Shown: positions 15,967-24,982, numbered from the stretch's first letter. The stretch is 64,000 bases of DNA from Albimonas sp963977235 (GCF_963977235.1 NZ_CAXBOD010000011.1:35874-99873); one strand, 5' to 3'. The notes: generated by a model from the letters alone, not told the origin. Translations and numbers: made by a program.

Positions 15967-18402
15967 ATGATGCTGCGTCGCTTCGAGAACCTCGGAACCA
16001 AGACGAAGGTGCTGGCCGGCACGCTCGTGCCGCTCGCCCTGCCGGTGATCGTCAGCGGCCTGGTGATCCTCAACATCCAGAAGATGACCGAGAGCGCGCG
16101 CTGGGTGGACCACACCCACGCCGTGCTGAGCGAGGCGGCCGCCATCGTCGCCTCGGTCGTCGACATGGAAACGGGCGCGCGCGGCTTCCTGCTGGCAGGG
16201 GACCCGGCGTTCCTCGCCCCCTACGAGGCCGGAGAGCGCGAGGCCTATCGCCGGATCGAGGCGTTGCAGGAGACCGTCTCCGACAACCCCCGCCAGGTCG
16301 CCCGCCTCGCGCAGGCCGAGTCGGTCCTCAAGGACTGGCAGACCCGGAGCGCCGAGGTCGAGATCGCCCTGCGGCGGGAGATCGGCGACGCCCCCACGAT
16401 GAACGACCTCGCCCACGCGGTGCGCGACGGGCGCGGCAAGGTCTACTTCGACCGCCTGCGCGAACAGCTCGAGACCTTCTCGACGCGCGAGCAGGTGCTG
16501 CTCGCCGAGCGCCGCGAAGCTTTCGAGACGCGGCTCGCCTCCGGCCGCACCGACGCCGCCGCCACGCAGGAGGCGCTGCGCTGGGTCTCCCACACCTATG
16601 CCGTCCTTCAGGACGCCGCCCGCCTGCTGGCGGCGGCCGTCGACATGGAGACGGGGGTGCGCGGCTACCTGCTGGCCGGCCGCCCCGAGTTCCTCGAACC
16701 CTACGAGACCGGGGGCGCCGCCTTCGACGCGCTCTCGACCGAGCTGGCCGAGACGGTGTCGGACAACCCCCCGCAGGTCGCCCTGATCGGCGAGATGCAG
16801 GAGACGGTGCGCGCCTGGAAGACCGAGGTGGTCGCCCCCCTGATCGAGCTTCGCGCCCGCATCGGCGACGCCCGGACCATGGACGACATGGCGGACCTTG
16901 TGGCCGAGGCCCGCGGCAAGACCTACTTCGACGCCTTCCGCGAGGTGATGGCCGAGTTCAGCGCCGAAGAGGCCGGCCTGATGGCGACCCGCCAGGCCGC
17001 GAACGCCGAACGGGTGAGCCAGACCTACCTGATCCTGATCGGGGCGACCGGGCTGGCGGTGCTGGTCGGCCTGCTGATCGCCTGGGGGATCGGGACCGTG
17101 ATCAGCCGGCCCATCGTGGCGATCACCGGAGCGATGCGCCGGCTCGCCCAGGGCGACACGGCCGCCGAGATCGACGGGCGCGAGCGGCTGGACGAGGTCG
17201 GCGAGATGGCGCGCGCCACCCAGGTGTTCAAGGAGAACGCGATCCGCATCGCCGCCCTCACCCGCGAGAAGGAGGAGGCCGACCGGCGCAGCGCCCAGGC
17301 GCGCGAGGAGATGATGGCGAAGCTTCAGCAGGACTTCGGCGCGGTGGTCGAACGCGCCGTGGCCGGCGACTTCTCGCGCCGGATCCCGGCCAACTTCCCC
17401 GACGCCGAGCTCGACAACCTCGCCCACGGCCTGAACCGGCTGCTCGAGACCGTCGACGAGGGCCTGGGCGAGACCGTGCGGGTGATGGCCCGGATCGCGG
17501 ACGGCGACCTCGGCGACCGCATGAAGGGCTCCTTCGACGGCTCCTTCGCCGACCTGCAGCGCAGCGTCAACGTCACGGTCGAGCGTCTGTCCGAGCTGGT
17601 CGGACGCATCGCCGAGGCGGTCGCCACGGTGCGCGCCAACGCCGACGACATGACCCAGGGCGCGCAGGATCTCTCCGCCCGGGCCGAGCAGCAGGCCGCC
17701 GCCATCGAGGAGACCTCCGCCACGATGGAGGAGATCTCGTCCACCATCCGCTCCAACGCCGAAAGCTCGACCGACGCGCGCAACCTGGCGGCCGCGGCCT
17801 CGGCCGACGCCGACGGCGGCGGCAAGGTCGTGCAGGGCGCGGTCGAGGCGATGACCGAGATCGAGGCCAGCGCCCGCCGCATCTCGGAGATCATCGCGGT
17901 GATCGATTCGATCGCCTTCCAGACCAACCTCCTCGCCCTGAACGCCGCGGTGGAGGCGGCCCGGGCCGGCGACGCGGGCAAGGGCTTCGCGGTGGTGGCC
18001 GCCGAGGTGCGCAGCCTCGCCCAGCGCTCCTCGGAGGCCTCGCGCGACATCCGCGAGCTGATCGAGACCAGCGCCGGCCAGGTCTCCGAGGGCGTGCGCC
18101 TGGTGACCCGGACGGGCGAGTCGCTTTCCGGGATCGTCTCCTCGATCTCCCGGGTCGAGGCCGCCGTCCGCGAGATCGAGGCGGCCAGCCGCGAGCAGTC
18201 CTCCGGCGTCGAGGAGATCACCCTCGCGATCAGCAGCATGGACCAGATGACCCAGCAGAACTCCACCCTGGCGGAGCGGACGGCCACCGGCTCGCGCGAT
18301 CTGCTCGGCGGCGCGCGGGAGCTGGACAACCTGCTGTCCTTCTTCAGCCGCGTGGGGTCCGCCGAGACGCGCCGCCCGGACGCGAAGAAGACCGCGGCCT
18401 GA
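15967..18402 (+). CDS. Methyl-accepting chemotaxis protein with two tandem CHASE3 domains
   Basis: Predicted 811-residue chemoreceptor. A membrane segment lies at about 15-38. Two CHASE3-type sensor modules follow (about 46-205 and 206-345), each with WV-HT, VDMETG-RG, a VSDNP block, IGDA-TM-D and GK-YFD. All these blocks repeat with an exact 160-residue period. A second membrane segment at about 355-380, a HAMP domain, and the cytoplasmic signalling domain complete the protein; the tip is IAFQTNLLALNAAVEAARAG. Two start codons lie side by side (15967, 15970). No chemotaxis kinase genes are nearby, so it must work with a system encoded elsewhere. The ligand is unknown. Confidence 0.93.
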   Translation: MMLRRFENLGTKTKVLAGTLVPLALPVIVSGLVILNIQKMTESARWVDHTHAVLSEAAAIVASVVDMETGARGFLLAGDPAFLAPYEAGEREAYRRIEALQETVSDNPRQVARLAQAESVLKDWQTRSAEVEIALRREIGDAPTMNDLAHAVRDGRGKVYFDRLREQLETFSTREQVLLAERREAFETRLASGRTDAAATQEALRWVSHTYAVLQDAARLLAAAVDMETGVRGYLLAGRPEFLEPYETGGAAFDALSTELAETVSDNPPQVALIGEMQETVRAWKTEVVAPLIELRARIGDARTMDDMADLVAEARGKTYFDAFREVMAEFSAEEAGLMATRQAANAERVSQTYLILIGATGLAVLVGLLIAWGIGTVISRPIVAITGAMRRLAQGDTAAEIDGRERLDEVGEMARATQVFKENAIRIAALTREKEEADRRSAQAREEMMAKLQQDFGAVVERAVAGDFSRRIPANFPDAELDNLAHGLNRLLETVDEGLGETVRVMARIADGDLGDRMKGSFDGSFADLQRSVNVTVERLSELVGRIAEAVATVRANADDMTQGAQDLSARAEQQAAAIEETSATMEEISSTIRSNAESSTDARNLAAAASADADGGGKVVQGAVEAMTEIEASARRISEIIAVIDSIAFQTNLLALNAAVEAARAGDAGKGFAVVAAEVRSLAQRSSEASRDIRELIETSAGQVSEGVRLVTRTGESLSGIVSSISRVEAAVREIEAASREQSSGVEEITLAISSMDQMTQQNSTLAERTATGSRDLLGGARELDNLLSFFSRVGSAETRRPDAKKTAA

Positions 18403-18427
18403 GCGACGACGCCCGCAGCGGGCGCCC

Positions 18428-18480
18428 GGCCCGGCGAACCCTCGCCGGGCCCTCGGCCGGCCCGGACGTCGGGCCGGCCC
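18428..18480 (+). terminator. Two consecutive GC hairpins after the chemoreceptor gene
   Basis: Hairpin 1: GGCCCGGCGA (18428-18437), 4-nt loop, TCGCCGGGCC (18442-18451). Hairpin 2: a ten-base arm starting at 18455 pairs around GACGT with the arm at 18470-18479. They start 26 bp after the stop. There is no T-run, so they may only stabilise the 3' end. Confidence 0.5.
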
Positions 18481-18593
18481 GCAGAGACGACGCCGCAGGA
18501 CGCCGGCGCTGGACCTCGAGCCCGCCGCCGTCGCGTCCCGCAGATCCGGGCCCGATCGCGCCCCTGGCCGACGGCCCGGTCCAGGGCGGACCC

Positions 18594-18628
18594 GAAGAAA
18601 CGCCTGCCGGGCGTGGGCCCGGCAGGCG
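18594..18628 (-). terminator. Rho-independent terminator of the OYE gene
   Basis: A 12-bp perfect stem (CGCCTGCCGGGC at 18601-18612 with GCCCGGCAGGCG at 18617-18628) and a 4-nt loop is followed on the minus strand by TTTCTTCGGG. It lies 36 bp past the stop of the oxidoreductase gene. Confidence 0.72.
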
Positions 18629-18663
18629 TCGGATCGAGTCGGCGCTTCCGGAGCCCGGTCGGC

Positions 18664-19767
18664 TCAGGCGGCCTTGGTCTCGTCCAGCGTCGGATAGTCG
18701 GTGTAGCCTTCGGCCCCGCCGCCGTAATAGGTGCTGGGGTCGCCCTCGTTGAGGGGGGCGCCGGCCTGCAGCCGCTCGGGCAGGTCGGGGTTGGCGATGT
18801 AGGGCCGCCCGAAGGCCACCACGTCGGCCGCGCCGCTCTCGACCGCCTTCATCGCGTGCTCGCGGTCATAGCCGTTGTTGGCCATGTAGGCGCCGTCGAA
18901 GAGCTTGCGCAGCGCCTCGACCGACTGCCCCTCGGCCAGCTCCCGCGGGCCGCCGGTCTGGCCCTCGACCAGGTGCAGGTAGGCCATGCCGCGGCCCGCC
19001 AGGTGCGTGCCGATGACATGCGAGAAGGTGGTCATCGGGTCCGAATCCAGCAGGTCGTTGGCGCCCGAGAAGGGCGACAGGCGGATGCCCACGCGCCCCG
19101 CCGGGATCGCGCCGGTCACCGCGTCCACCACCTCGCCCAGCAGCCGCGCCCGGTTCTCGACCGAGCCGCCGTAGGCGTCGTCGCGCCGGTTGATGCCGTC
19201 CTTGAGGAACTGGTCGATCAGGTAGCCGTTGGCGGCGTGGATCTCGACCCCGTCGAAGCCGGCCTCCATCGCCAGCTCCGCGGCACGGGCGTAGTCGGCG
19301 ACCAGGCCGGGGATCTCGTCGGTGCGCAGGGCGCGCGGGGCCGAGGTCTCGACGAAGCCGCGGTCCTTGAGGAAGGTCTTCACCGCCGCCGGCGTGGCCG
19401 AGGACGAGACCGGCGCCTCGCCGCCCGGCAGCAGGTCGGAATGCGAGATCCGGCCCACGTGCCACAGCTGGATCGCGATCTTGCCGCCGCGCTCATGCAC
19501 GGCCGCGGTGACGTCCTTCCAGCCCTCGACCTGCGCGGGCGTGTAGATGCCCGGGGTCATCGCATAGCCCTTGCCGCGGGGCGAAATCTGGCTCGCCTCG
19601 GTGATCAGCAGCCCGCCCGAGGCGCGCTGGCCGTAGTATTCAGGCGCCAGCGGGCTGGGCACGCCGGTCGCGTCGTCGGCCCGGTTGCGGGTCAGGGGGG
19701 CAAGGGCGATGCGGTTGGCGATCTCGATGTCGCCGAGGCGGGTCGGGGTGAAGAGGGGATGGGTCAT
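18664..19767 (-). CDS. Old yellow enzyme (alkene reductase, NemA-like)
   Basis: Predicted 367-residue FMN-dependent NADH:flavin oxidoreductase. Hallmarks are the N-terminal ANRIALAPLTRNRA, QLWHVGRISH, the helix GFDGVEIHAANGYLIDQF, and VGIRLSPFSGAND, with phosphate-binding VVAFGRPYIANPDLPER near the C-terminus. Family members reduce activated C=C bonds, nitro compounds and electrophiles such as N-ethylmaleimide. AAAGGAAG is well placed before the ATG. It lies directly downstream of a TetR gene on the same strand, like nemR-nemA. A copy of the TetR gene's own palindrome lies 17-30 bp upstream of this start, pointing to repression by that regulator. Confidence 0.93.
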   Translation of the reverse strand: MTHPLFTPTRLGDIEIANRIALAPLTRNRADDATGVPSPLAPEYYGQRASGGLLITEASQISPRGKGYAMTPGIYTPAQVEGWKDVTAAVHERGGKIAIQLWHVGRISHSDLLPGGEAPVSSSATPAAVKTFLKDRGFVETSAPRALRTDEIPGLVADYARAAELAMEAGFDGVEIHAANGYLIDQFLKDGINRRDDAYGGSVENRARLLGEVVDAVTGAIPAGRVGIRLSPFSGANDLLDSDPMTTFSHVIGTHLAGRGMAYLHLVEGQTGGPRELAEGQSVEALRKLFDGAYMANNGYDREHAMKAVESGAADVVAFGRPYIANPDLPERLQAGAPLNEGDPSTYYGGGAEGYTDYPTLDETKAA

Positions 19768-19783
19768 CGGGGACTTCCTTTGT

Positions 19784-19797
19784 GGATCGTTCGTTCC
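19784..19797. promoter_or_regulatory. Candidate TetR operator upstream of the OYE gene
   Basis: GGATCGTTCGTTCC (read on the minus strand GGAAC-GAAC-GATCC) shares the GGAAC-N4-G(T/A)TCC plan of the site at 20480-20493. It lies just upstream of the oxidoreductase ribosome site. The match is partial, so binding by the same regulator is an inference. Confidence 0.5.
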
Positions 19798-19836
19798 AGA
19801 ATTGAGCGCGGCCCGAGACGGGGCCGCGTCCCGGGA

Positions 19837-20469
19837 TCAGGCGCCGAGCAGCTTCCGCGCCTCCCGGCGCAGACCTTCGACGGCCTCGGCGGAGGCGCCG
19901 GACTTGCGCATCACCCCGGCCCCCAGGGCCAGGGCATAGGCGGCGCGGGCGCGTTCGGGGGCCGCGGCCTGCCCCACCAGGGGGGCGGCGAGCGCGGCGA
20001 AATCCTCGACCAGGCGGTCGCGGTGGTTGGTGACGATGGCTTCGACATCCGCGTCGCGGGCGCCCAGCTCGGCGGCGGCGTCGCCGATGAAGCAGCCGGT
20101 CGAAGCGACCTCGGCGTCGAAGTGCCCGTCCATCACGGCTCTCGCGCGCACCGCAGGCGGATCCTGCGGCAGGGCCAGCGCCCTGAGCCCGGCCCGGTGG
20201 CCGTCGCACCAGCGCTGCAGCGCCGCCAGCATCGCGCCGCGCTTGGAGCCGTAGGCGTTGTAGAAGCTCGAGCGGCTGAGCCCGGCGGCCGAGATCAGGT
20301 CCTCGACGCTGGTCGCCTCGTAGCCCTGCTCGCGGAACACCTGGGTCAGGGCGGCGAGCGCGCAGTCGGGGTCATAGGCCCGCGGCCGGCCGGGCCCGCA
20401 GCGCCGCTCGGCGCAGGCGCAGGGCCAGGCGGAAGGCAGGGGGGATATCGAGGGCGCGTTGCTCATCAT
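19837..20469 (-). CDS. TetR-family transcriptional regulator (NemR/AcrR type)
   Basis: Predicted 210-residue repressor. The helix-turn-helix domain is GYEATSVEDLISAAGLSRSS followed by FYNAYGSKRGAMLAAL, preceded by a GPGRPRAYD arm. The C-terminal ligand domain is all-helical, with a cysteine in STGCFIGDAAAELG that is common in this subgroup. Two ATG codons in tandem (20469, 20466) are possible starts. No good ribosome site precedes them, and a -10-like CAATAT lies only a few bases upstream, so the message may be leaderless. A palindrome covers that promoter. The OYE gene 69 bp downstream is the likely target. The ligand may be an electrophile or quinone by analogy to NemR. Confidence 0.88.
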   Translation of the reverse strand: MMSNAPSISPLPSAWPCACAERRCGPGRPRAYDPDCALAALTQVFREQGYEATSVEDLISAAGLSRSSFYNAYGSKRGAMLAALQRWCDGHRAGLRALALPQDPPAVRARAVMDGHFDAEVASTGCFIGDAAAELGARDADVEAIVTNHRDRLVEDFAALAAPLVGQAAAPERARAAYALALGAGVMRKSGASAEAVEGLRREARKLLGA

Positions 20470-20474
20470 CGGCG

Positions 20475-20502
20475 ATATTGGAACGCCTGTTCCGCAATGC
20501 AA
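20475..20502 (-). promoter_or_regulatory. TetR gene promoter with overlapping palindromic operator
   Basis: On the minus strand, TTGCAT and CAATAT are separated by about 16 bp. The perfect inverted repeat GGAAC-AGGC-GTTCC (20480-20493) fills the spacer. Occupancy would block RNA polymerase, so autorepression is likely. Transcription would begin at or next to the ATG. Confidence 0.55.
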
Positions 20503-20571
20503 GAGGCGCGGCGTCCCGAAACAGGGCGCGGCGGGCGAGCGGCGTCCGGGCGACCGCGCGCCCCGCCGCCA

Positions 20572-20590
20572 GGCCCGCCCGCTGGGCGCC
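20572..20590. repeat. 19-bp dispersed GC-rich motif, variant copy
   Basis: GCCCGCCCGCTGGGCGCCT differs in one base from the copies at 6434-6452 and 32916-32934. It is in the gap between the TetR gene and the end of ubiB. Confidence 0.45.
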
Positions 20591-20632
20591 TGCGGGCCGG
20601 GAGCCGGCCCTCCGCGAACCAACAGCCGGCGA

Positions 20633-22177
20633 TCAGATCGCCAGCGCCACCAGCACCGCGCCGCCCAGCCCGCCCAGCAGCCCGGCGACCACGCCCACGG
20701 CGATGGCGCGGCGCAGCTCCAGCCCCTGGTCCTTGACCTCGATCGGCTCACCCTCGGCCAGTTTGGTCAGCACCTTCTCGGCCATCTCGGGCATCCGCGG
20801 GCCGAAGCGCGCCAGCACCTTCAGCGTCGCCTCCAGGTCCCGCTTCACCGCCTTGGGGCCGAGGTTGTCCTTCATCCACTCCTCGACCACCGGATGCGCG
20901 GCGCTCCACATGTTGAGGTTGGGGTCGAGCGTGCGCGCCACCCCCTCGACCACCACCATCGTGCGCTGCAACAGGATCAGCTCGGTCCGCGTCTCCATCC
21001 CGAAACGCTCGGTCACCTCGAACAGGTGCGCCAGCAGACGGGCCATCGAGATACGCGAAGCGTCCTGCCCGAAGATCGGCTCGCCGATCGAACGCAGGGC
21101 CTGGGCGAAGGTCTCGAGGTCCCGGTCGGCGGGGACGTAGCCGGCCTCGAAATGCACCTCGGCGACGCGGCGGTAGTCCTTGCGCAGGAAGCCCAGCAGG
21201 ATCTCGGCGTAGACGCGCCGCGTGTAGGGGTCGATCCGGCCCATGATCCCGAAGTCGAGCGCCACCAGCGTCCCGTCGCGCAGCACCTTCAGGTTCCCCT
21301 GGTGCATGTCGGCGTGGAAGAAGCCGTCGCGCAGGGCGTGGCGCAGGAAGCTGCGGATTATGAAGCGGCCGAGCTCGGGCAGGTCGTAGCCGCGGGTCGC
21401 CAGCACGTCGACGTCGCCCAGCGGATCGCCCTCGACCCACTCGAGCGTCATCATTCGCTTCTGCGACAGGCCCCACAGCACGGCGGGCACGCGGAAACCC
21501 GCGTCCTCGATGGTGTTGGCCTTGAACTCGGCGGCGGCCGAGGCCTCGAGCCGCAGGTCCAGCTCGGTGGTGACCACGCCCTCGAAATGGCGGGTGACCG
21601 CGGTGGGGCGCAGGCGGCGGGCCGACGGAGCCAGTATCTCGATGGTGCGGGCGATGAAGTGGAACGCCTCGACGTCCTTGCGGAAGGCGCGCTCGACGCC
21701 CGGGCGCAGGATCTTCACCGCCACGCGGCGGCCGGTCTCGCGTTCGATCGCCGGGTGGACCTGGGCGATCGAGGCCGCGGCCACGGGGGGCCCGAACTCG
21801 GAGAACGCCTCCTCCAGCGGGCGGCCCAGCTCATGCTCGACCGTGGCGCGGGCTTCGGCGTCGGGGAAGGGGGCGATGCGGTCCTGCAGCACCCGCAGCT
21901 CGCGCGCCAGCTTCGGCCCGGCGACGTCGGGCCGGGTCGAGAGGGTCTGGCCGAACTTCACATAGGCCGGCCCCAGCGCGGTCAGCGCGCGGACCACCGG
22001 CGGCAGGGCGGGGTCGCCGCGCAGACCCAGGGGCCCGAGCGGCCAGCCCAGGATGCGCGCGGCCACGCGGATCGAGCGGGGCGCGTCGAGGGCGGCCAGC
22101 GCCTCCTCCATCGCGCCGGTGCGCTGGAAGGTGGCGCCGGTGCGCGCCAGCCGCCAGAGATTGGCGAAAACGCCCAT
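20633..22177 (-). CDS. ubiB: Ubiquinone biosynthesis atypical kinase UbiB
   Basis: Predicted 514-residue UbiB/ABC1/COQ8 protein needed for ubiquinone biosynthesis. It has the family's KxGQ motif (AYVKFGQTLSTRPDV, about 73-87), an Ala-rich nucleotide loop (VAAASIAQVH), the catalytic lysine in VAVKILRPG, the HADMHQGN loop and metal-binding DFGIMG. A hydrophobic anchor ends the protein (AIAVGVVAGLLGGLGGAVLV). The gene begins 2 bp after the ubiE stop, so the pair is co-translated. The function is known genetically, and ATPase rather than protein-kinase activity is reported for the family. Confidence 0.96.
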   Translation of the reverse strand: MGVFANLWRLARTGATFQRTGAMEEALAALDAPRSIRVAARILGWPLGPLGLRGDPALPPVVRALTALGPAYVKFGQTLSTRPDVAGPKLARELRVLQDRIAPFPDAEARATVEHELGRPLEEAFSEFGPPVAAASIAQVHPAIERETGRRVAVKILRPGVERAFRKDVEAFHFIARTIEILAPSARRLRPTAVTRHFEGVVTTELDLRLEASAAAEFKANTIEDAGFRVPAVLWGLSQKRMMTLEWVEGDPLGDVDVLATRGYDLPELGRFIIRSFLRHALRDGFFHADMHQGNLKVLRDGTLVALDFGIMGRIDPYTRRVYAEILLGFLRKDYRRVAEVHFEAGYVPADRDLETFAQALRSIGEPIFGQDASRISMARLLAHLFEVTERFGMETRTELILLQRTMVVVEGVARTLDPNLNMWSAAHPVVEEWMKDNLGPKAVKRDLEATLKVLARFGPRMPEMAEKVLTKLAEGEPIEVKDQGLELRRAIAVGVVAGLLGGLGGAVLVALAI

Positions 22178-22179
22178 GC

Positions 22180-22986
22180 TCAGATGCGCCAGCCGGAGTG
22201 GATCGCCGCCACGCCCATCGTGTAGTTGCGATAGCTCGCCCGACCGAAACCGGCGGCCTTCACCATGTCCAGAAAGGTCTCCTGATCGGGGAACTTCCGA
22301 ATGGATTCGACCAGATACTGGTAGCTGTCGCGATCTCCCGTCACCGCCTTGCCCATCGCCGGGATCATCGAGAAGGAATACGCGTCGTAGATCTTCTGCA
22401 GCGTCGCGTCGGGGATCTGGCTGAACTCGAGGCACAGGAACCGGCCGCCGGGCTTCAGCACCCGGTAGGCCTCGGCCAGCGCCTCCTGCGGGCGGGTCAC
22501 GTTGCGGATGCCGAAGGCGATGGTGAAGGCGTCGAAGCTGCGGTCGGGGAACGGCAGCGCCATCGCGTCGCCGACCACCCAGTCGAGCTGCTCGGCGAAC
22601 CCCTGCGCGTCGGCGCGCCTGCGCCCCTCCTCGAGCATGTCGGAGGTCAGGTCGCAGACCGTGGCGTGGCCCTCGCCCTTCAGGCGCTTGAGGAACCGGA
22701 AGCTGATGTCGCCGGTGCCGCCGGCCACGTCCAGCAGCTTCATGCCCGGCCGGGGCGCCATCCAGTCGATCAGCGCGTCCTTCCACAGCCGATGCACGCC
22801 CCCCGACATCAGGTCGTTCATCAGGTCGTAGCGCGCCGCGACCGAGGAGAAGACTCCCCGCACCAGCCCCGCCTTGTCGCCCTCGGGCACCTCGCGGTAG
22901 CCGAAATGCGTGGTGCCCTCGGCGGCCTCCCGGGCCGTCAGGGCGGGGGGCGTGGCCCCCTTGTCATTCTCGGTCGCGTCCGTCAT
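22180..22986 (-). CDS. ubiE: Ubiquinone/menaquinone C-methyltransferase UbiE
   Basis: Predicted 268-residue SAM-dependent methyltransferase of quinone biosynthesis. Signatures are THFGYREVPEGDKAGLVRGV, the SAM-binding LLDVAGGTGDISFRFL, FGIRNVTRPQEALAEAYRVL, and RVLKPGGRFLCLEFSQ. An N-terminal extension of about 20 residues (MTDATENDKGATPPALTARE) is longer than in E. coli UbiE. The start follows AAAGGGA at good spacing. It is the first gene of the ubiE-ubiB unit and divergent from mutM with only 37 bp between the starts, an order found throughout alphaproteobacteria. Confidence 0.96.
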   Translation of the reverse strand: MTDATENDKGATPPALTAREAAEGTTHFGYREVPEGDKAGLVRGVFSSVAARYDLMNDLMSGGVHRLWKDALIDWMAPRPGMKLLDVAGGTGDISFRFLKRLKGEGHATVCDLTSDMLEEGRRRADAQGFAEQLDWVVGDAMALPFPDRSFDAFTIAFGIRNVTRPQEALAEAYRVLKPGGRFLCLEFSQIPDATLQKIYDAYSFSMIPAMGKAVTGDRDSYQYLVESIRKFPDQETFLDMVKAAGFGRASYRNYTMGVAAIHSGWRI

Positions 22987-23023
22987 GGCGTTTCCCTTAG
23001 CCGAAAGGAGCGCGCGCAGGAAC

Positions 23024-23896
23024 ATGCCCGAGCTGCCCGAAGTCGAGACGGTGCGTCGCGGGCTGGAGCCCGTGATGACCGGCGCGCGCCTGACCCGTGT
23101 CGAACAGCGCCGCCCGGACCTGCGCTGGCCCCTGCCCGAGCGTTTCGTCGCGCGGCTGACGGGGGCCGAGATCCTGCGCCTGCGCCGCCGCTCCAAATAC
23201 ATCCTCGCGGACCTTTCGACCGGCGAGACCCTGCTGATCCACCTCGGCATGACCGGCCGGATGCTGATCGGCCAGGAGGTGCAGGGCGAGTTCGTCCACG
23301 ACCCCGGCCTGCATCCCCAGCATGACCATGTGGTCTTCCACCTCGACCGCGGCGAGGGGGGCGACGGGGGCCGGGCCCGCGTCACTTTCAACGACGTGCG
23401 CCGCTTCGGGGCCATGGACCTGATCGGGCCGGGGGCCGAGGCGCAGCACTGGCTGCTGGCCTCGCTGGGGCCCGAACCGCTGGGCAACAGCTTCGACGCG
23501 CAGCTGCTGCGCGAGCGGTTCTCGGGGCGCAAGGCGCCGGTGAAGGCGCTGCTGCTGGACCAGCGAATCGTCTGCGGGCTGGGCAACATCTACGTGTGCG
23601 AGGCGCTATGGCGGGCCGGCGTCGCCCCCGCCCGCGCCGCCGGGCGCATCTCCCGCGAGAGGCTCGAGCGCCTGGCGCACGCGGTGCGCGAAGTGTTGAT
23701 CGAGGCGCTGGCGGCGGGCGGCTCCAGCCTGCGGGACTATCGCCAGGCCTCCGGCGAATTGGGCTATTTCCAGCACGCCTTCGCGGTTTACGGTCGCGAG
23801 GGGGAGCCCTGCCGGCGCGAGGGCTGCCCCGGCGTCGTGGCGCGCATCGTGCAGTCGGGACGCTCGACCTTCCATTGTGCGCGCTGTCAGACGTGA
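23024..23896 (+). CDS. mutM: Formamidopyrimidine-DNA glycosylase MutM (Fpg)
   Basis: Predicted 290-residue bifunctional glycosylase/AP lyase that excises 8-oxoguanine and ring-opened purines. The N-terminus MPELPEVETVRRGL carries the catalytic proline (after Met removal) and glutamate. The H2TH region includes LLLDQRIVCGLGNIYVCEAL. The C-terminal zinc finger has Cys pairs in the GEPCRREGC and FHCARCQT segments. The longer frame upstream was rejected because the first ATG that yields the required N-terminal proline is 23024, with AGGA 4-7 nt before it. Confidence 0.97.
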   Translation: MPELPEVETVRRGLEPVMTGARLTRVEQRRPDLRWPLPERFVARLTGAEILRLRRRSKYILADLSTGETLLIHLGMTGRMLIGQEVQGEFVHDPGLHPQHDHVVFHLDRGEGGDGGRARVTFNDVRRFGAMDLIGPGAEAQHWLLASLGPEPLGNSFDAQLLRERFSGRKAPVKALLLDQRIVCGLGNIYVCEALWRAGVAPARAAGRISRERLERLAHAVREVLIEALAAGGSSLRDYRQASGELGYFQHAFAVYGREGEPCRREGCPGVVARIVQSGRSTFHCARCQT

Positions 23897-24029
23897 CGTA
23901 ACGGCCGCCGCGACCGGACGGGGAACAGGCCGCCTTGAACGCCCGGCGGCGCTCCGTTAACACCCGCCGGCCGGCTTCAAGGAGGGCGAAGCCGCCCCGC
24001 CAGAGGGACCGCAGCAACGGGAGGGGCCG

Positions 24030-24806
24030 ATGGCCTACGCCAACCTGATCGTAGAGACCCGGGACCACGTGGGGCTCGTGAAGCTCAACCGGCCCGACGC
24101 GCTGAACGCGCTGAACCACGACCTGCTCAAGGAGCTGGGCGAGGCGCTGGCCAAGTTCGACGCGGACGACAAGATCCGCTGCATCGTGCTGACCGGCTCG
24201 GCCAAGGCCTTCGCCGCGGGCGCCGACATCAAGGAGATGTCGGACAAGACCGCCCCCGAGATGTTCAAGCTGGACTTCTTCGCCGAGGGCTCGCGCGGGA
24301 TCGAGCGCACGCGCACCCCGATCATCGCCGCGGTGGCCGGCTACGCGCTCGGCGGCGGCTGCGAGCTGGCGATGATGTGCGACTTCATCCTGGCCGCCGA
24401 CACCGCCAAGTTCGGCCAGCCCGAGATCAACCTGGGCGTCATCCCCGGCATGGGCGGCACCCAGCGCCTGACCCACGCGGTGGGCAAGGCCAAGGCGATG
24501 GAGATGTGCCTCTCGGGGCGCTTCATGACCGCCGAGGAGGCCGAGCGCTCGGGCCTGGTCAGCCGGGTGATCGCCGCCGACAAGCTGCTCGACGAAGCGC
24601 TCTCGGTCGCCGCCAAGATCGCCGACAAGTCGCCCATCGCCACGATGGCCGCGAAGGAGGCGGTGAACCGCGCCTTCGAGACCAACCTGACCGAGGGCGT
24701 GATGTTCGAGCGCCGCCTGTTCCACGGGCTGTTCGCCTCCGAGGACCAGAAGGAAGGCATGGCCGCCTTCATCGAGAAGCGCGAGCCGCAGTTCCGCGGG
24801 CGCTGA
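24030..24806 (+). CDS. Enoyl-CoA hydratase (crotonase family)
   Basis: Predicted 258-residue enoyl-CoA hydratase. It has the oxyanion-hole segment FAAGADIKEMSDK, the acyl-CoA loop AVAGYALGGGCELAMMCDF (about 100-118) and the second glutamate region FGQPEINLGVIPGMGGTQRL. Length and motifs match short-chain enoyl-CoA hydratases of fatty-acid or polyhydroxyalkanoate-linked beta-oxidation, converting trans-2-enoyl-CoA to 3-hydroxyacyl-CoA. GGGAGGGGCCG precedes the ATG. Its position between mutM and rpsT is typical of Rhodobacterales genomes. The chain-length preference is not known. Confidence 0.93.
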   Translation: MAYANLIVETRDHVGLVKLNRPDALNALNHDLLKELGEALAKFDADDKIRCIVLTGSAKAFAAGADIKEMSDKTAPEMFKLDFFAEGSRGIERTRTPIIAAVAGYALGGGCELAMMCDFILAADTAKFGQPEINLGVIPGMGGTQRLTHAVGKAKAMEMCLSGRFMTAEEAERSGLVSRVIAADKLLDEALSVAAKIADKSPIATMAAKEAVNRAFETNLTEGVMFERRLFHGLFASEDQKEGMAAFIEKREPQFRGR

Positions 24807-24982
24807 ACGCCTGACGCCCGGGTCCGCCCGGGCGACGAATCGCGGGCCGGATTCGGACGCGGGGACAGCGGGCGACTCGCCCGTCTCCGCGGCCGCGCGG
24901 CCCAGACGATCCCTCGCCGGAATCCGGCCTGTGGGAATATCGAGACGTCGGAAGGGTTTGGCCAAAGGCCACCGCTCCGCCG

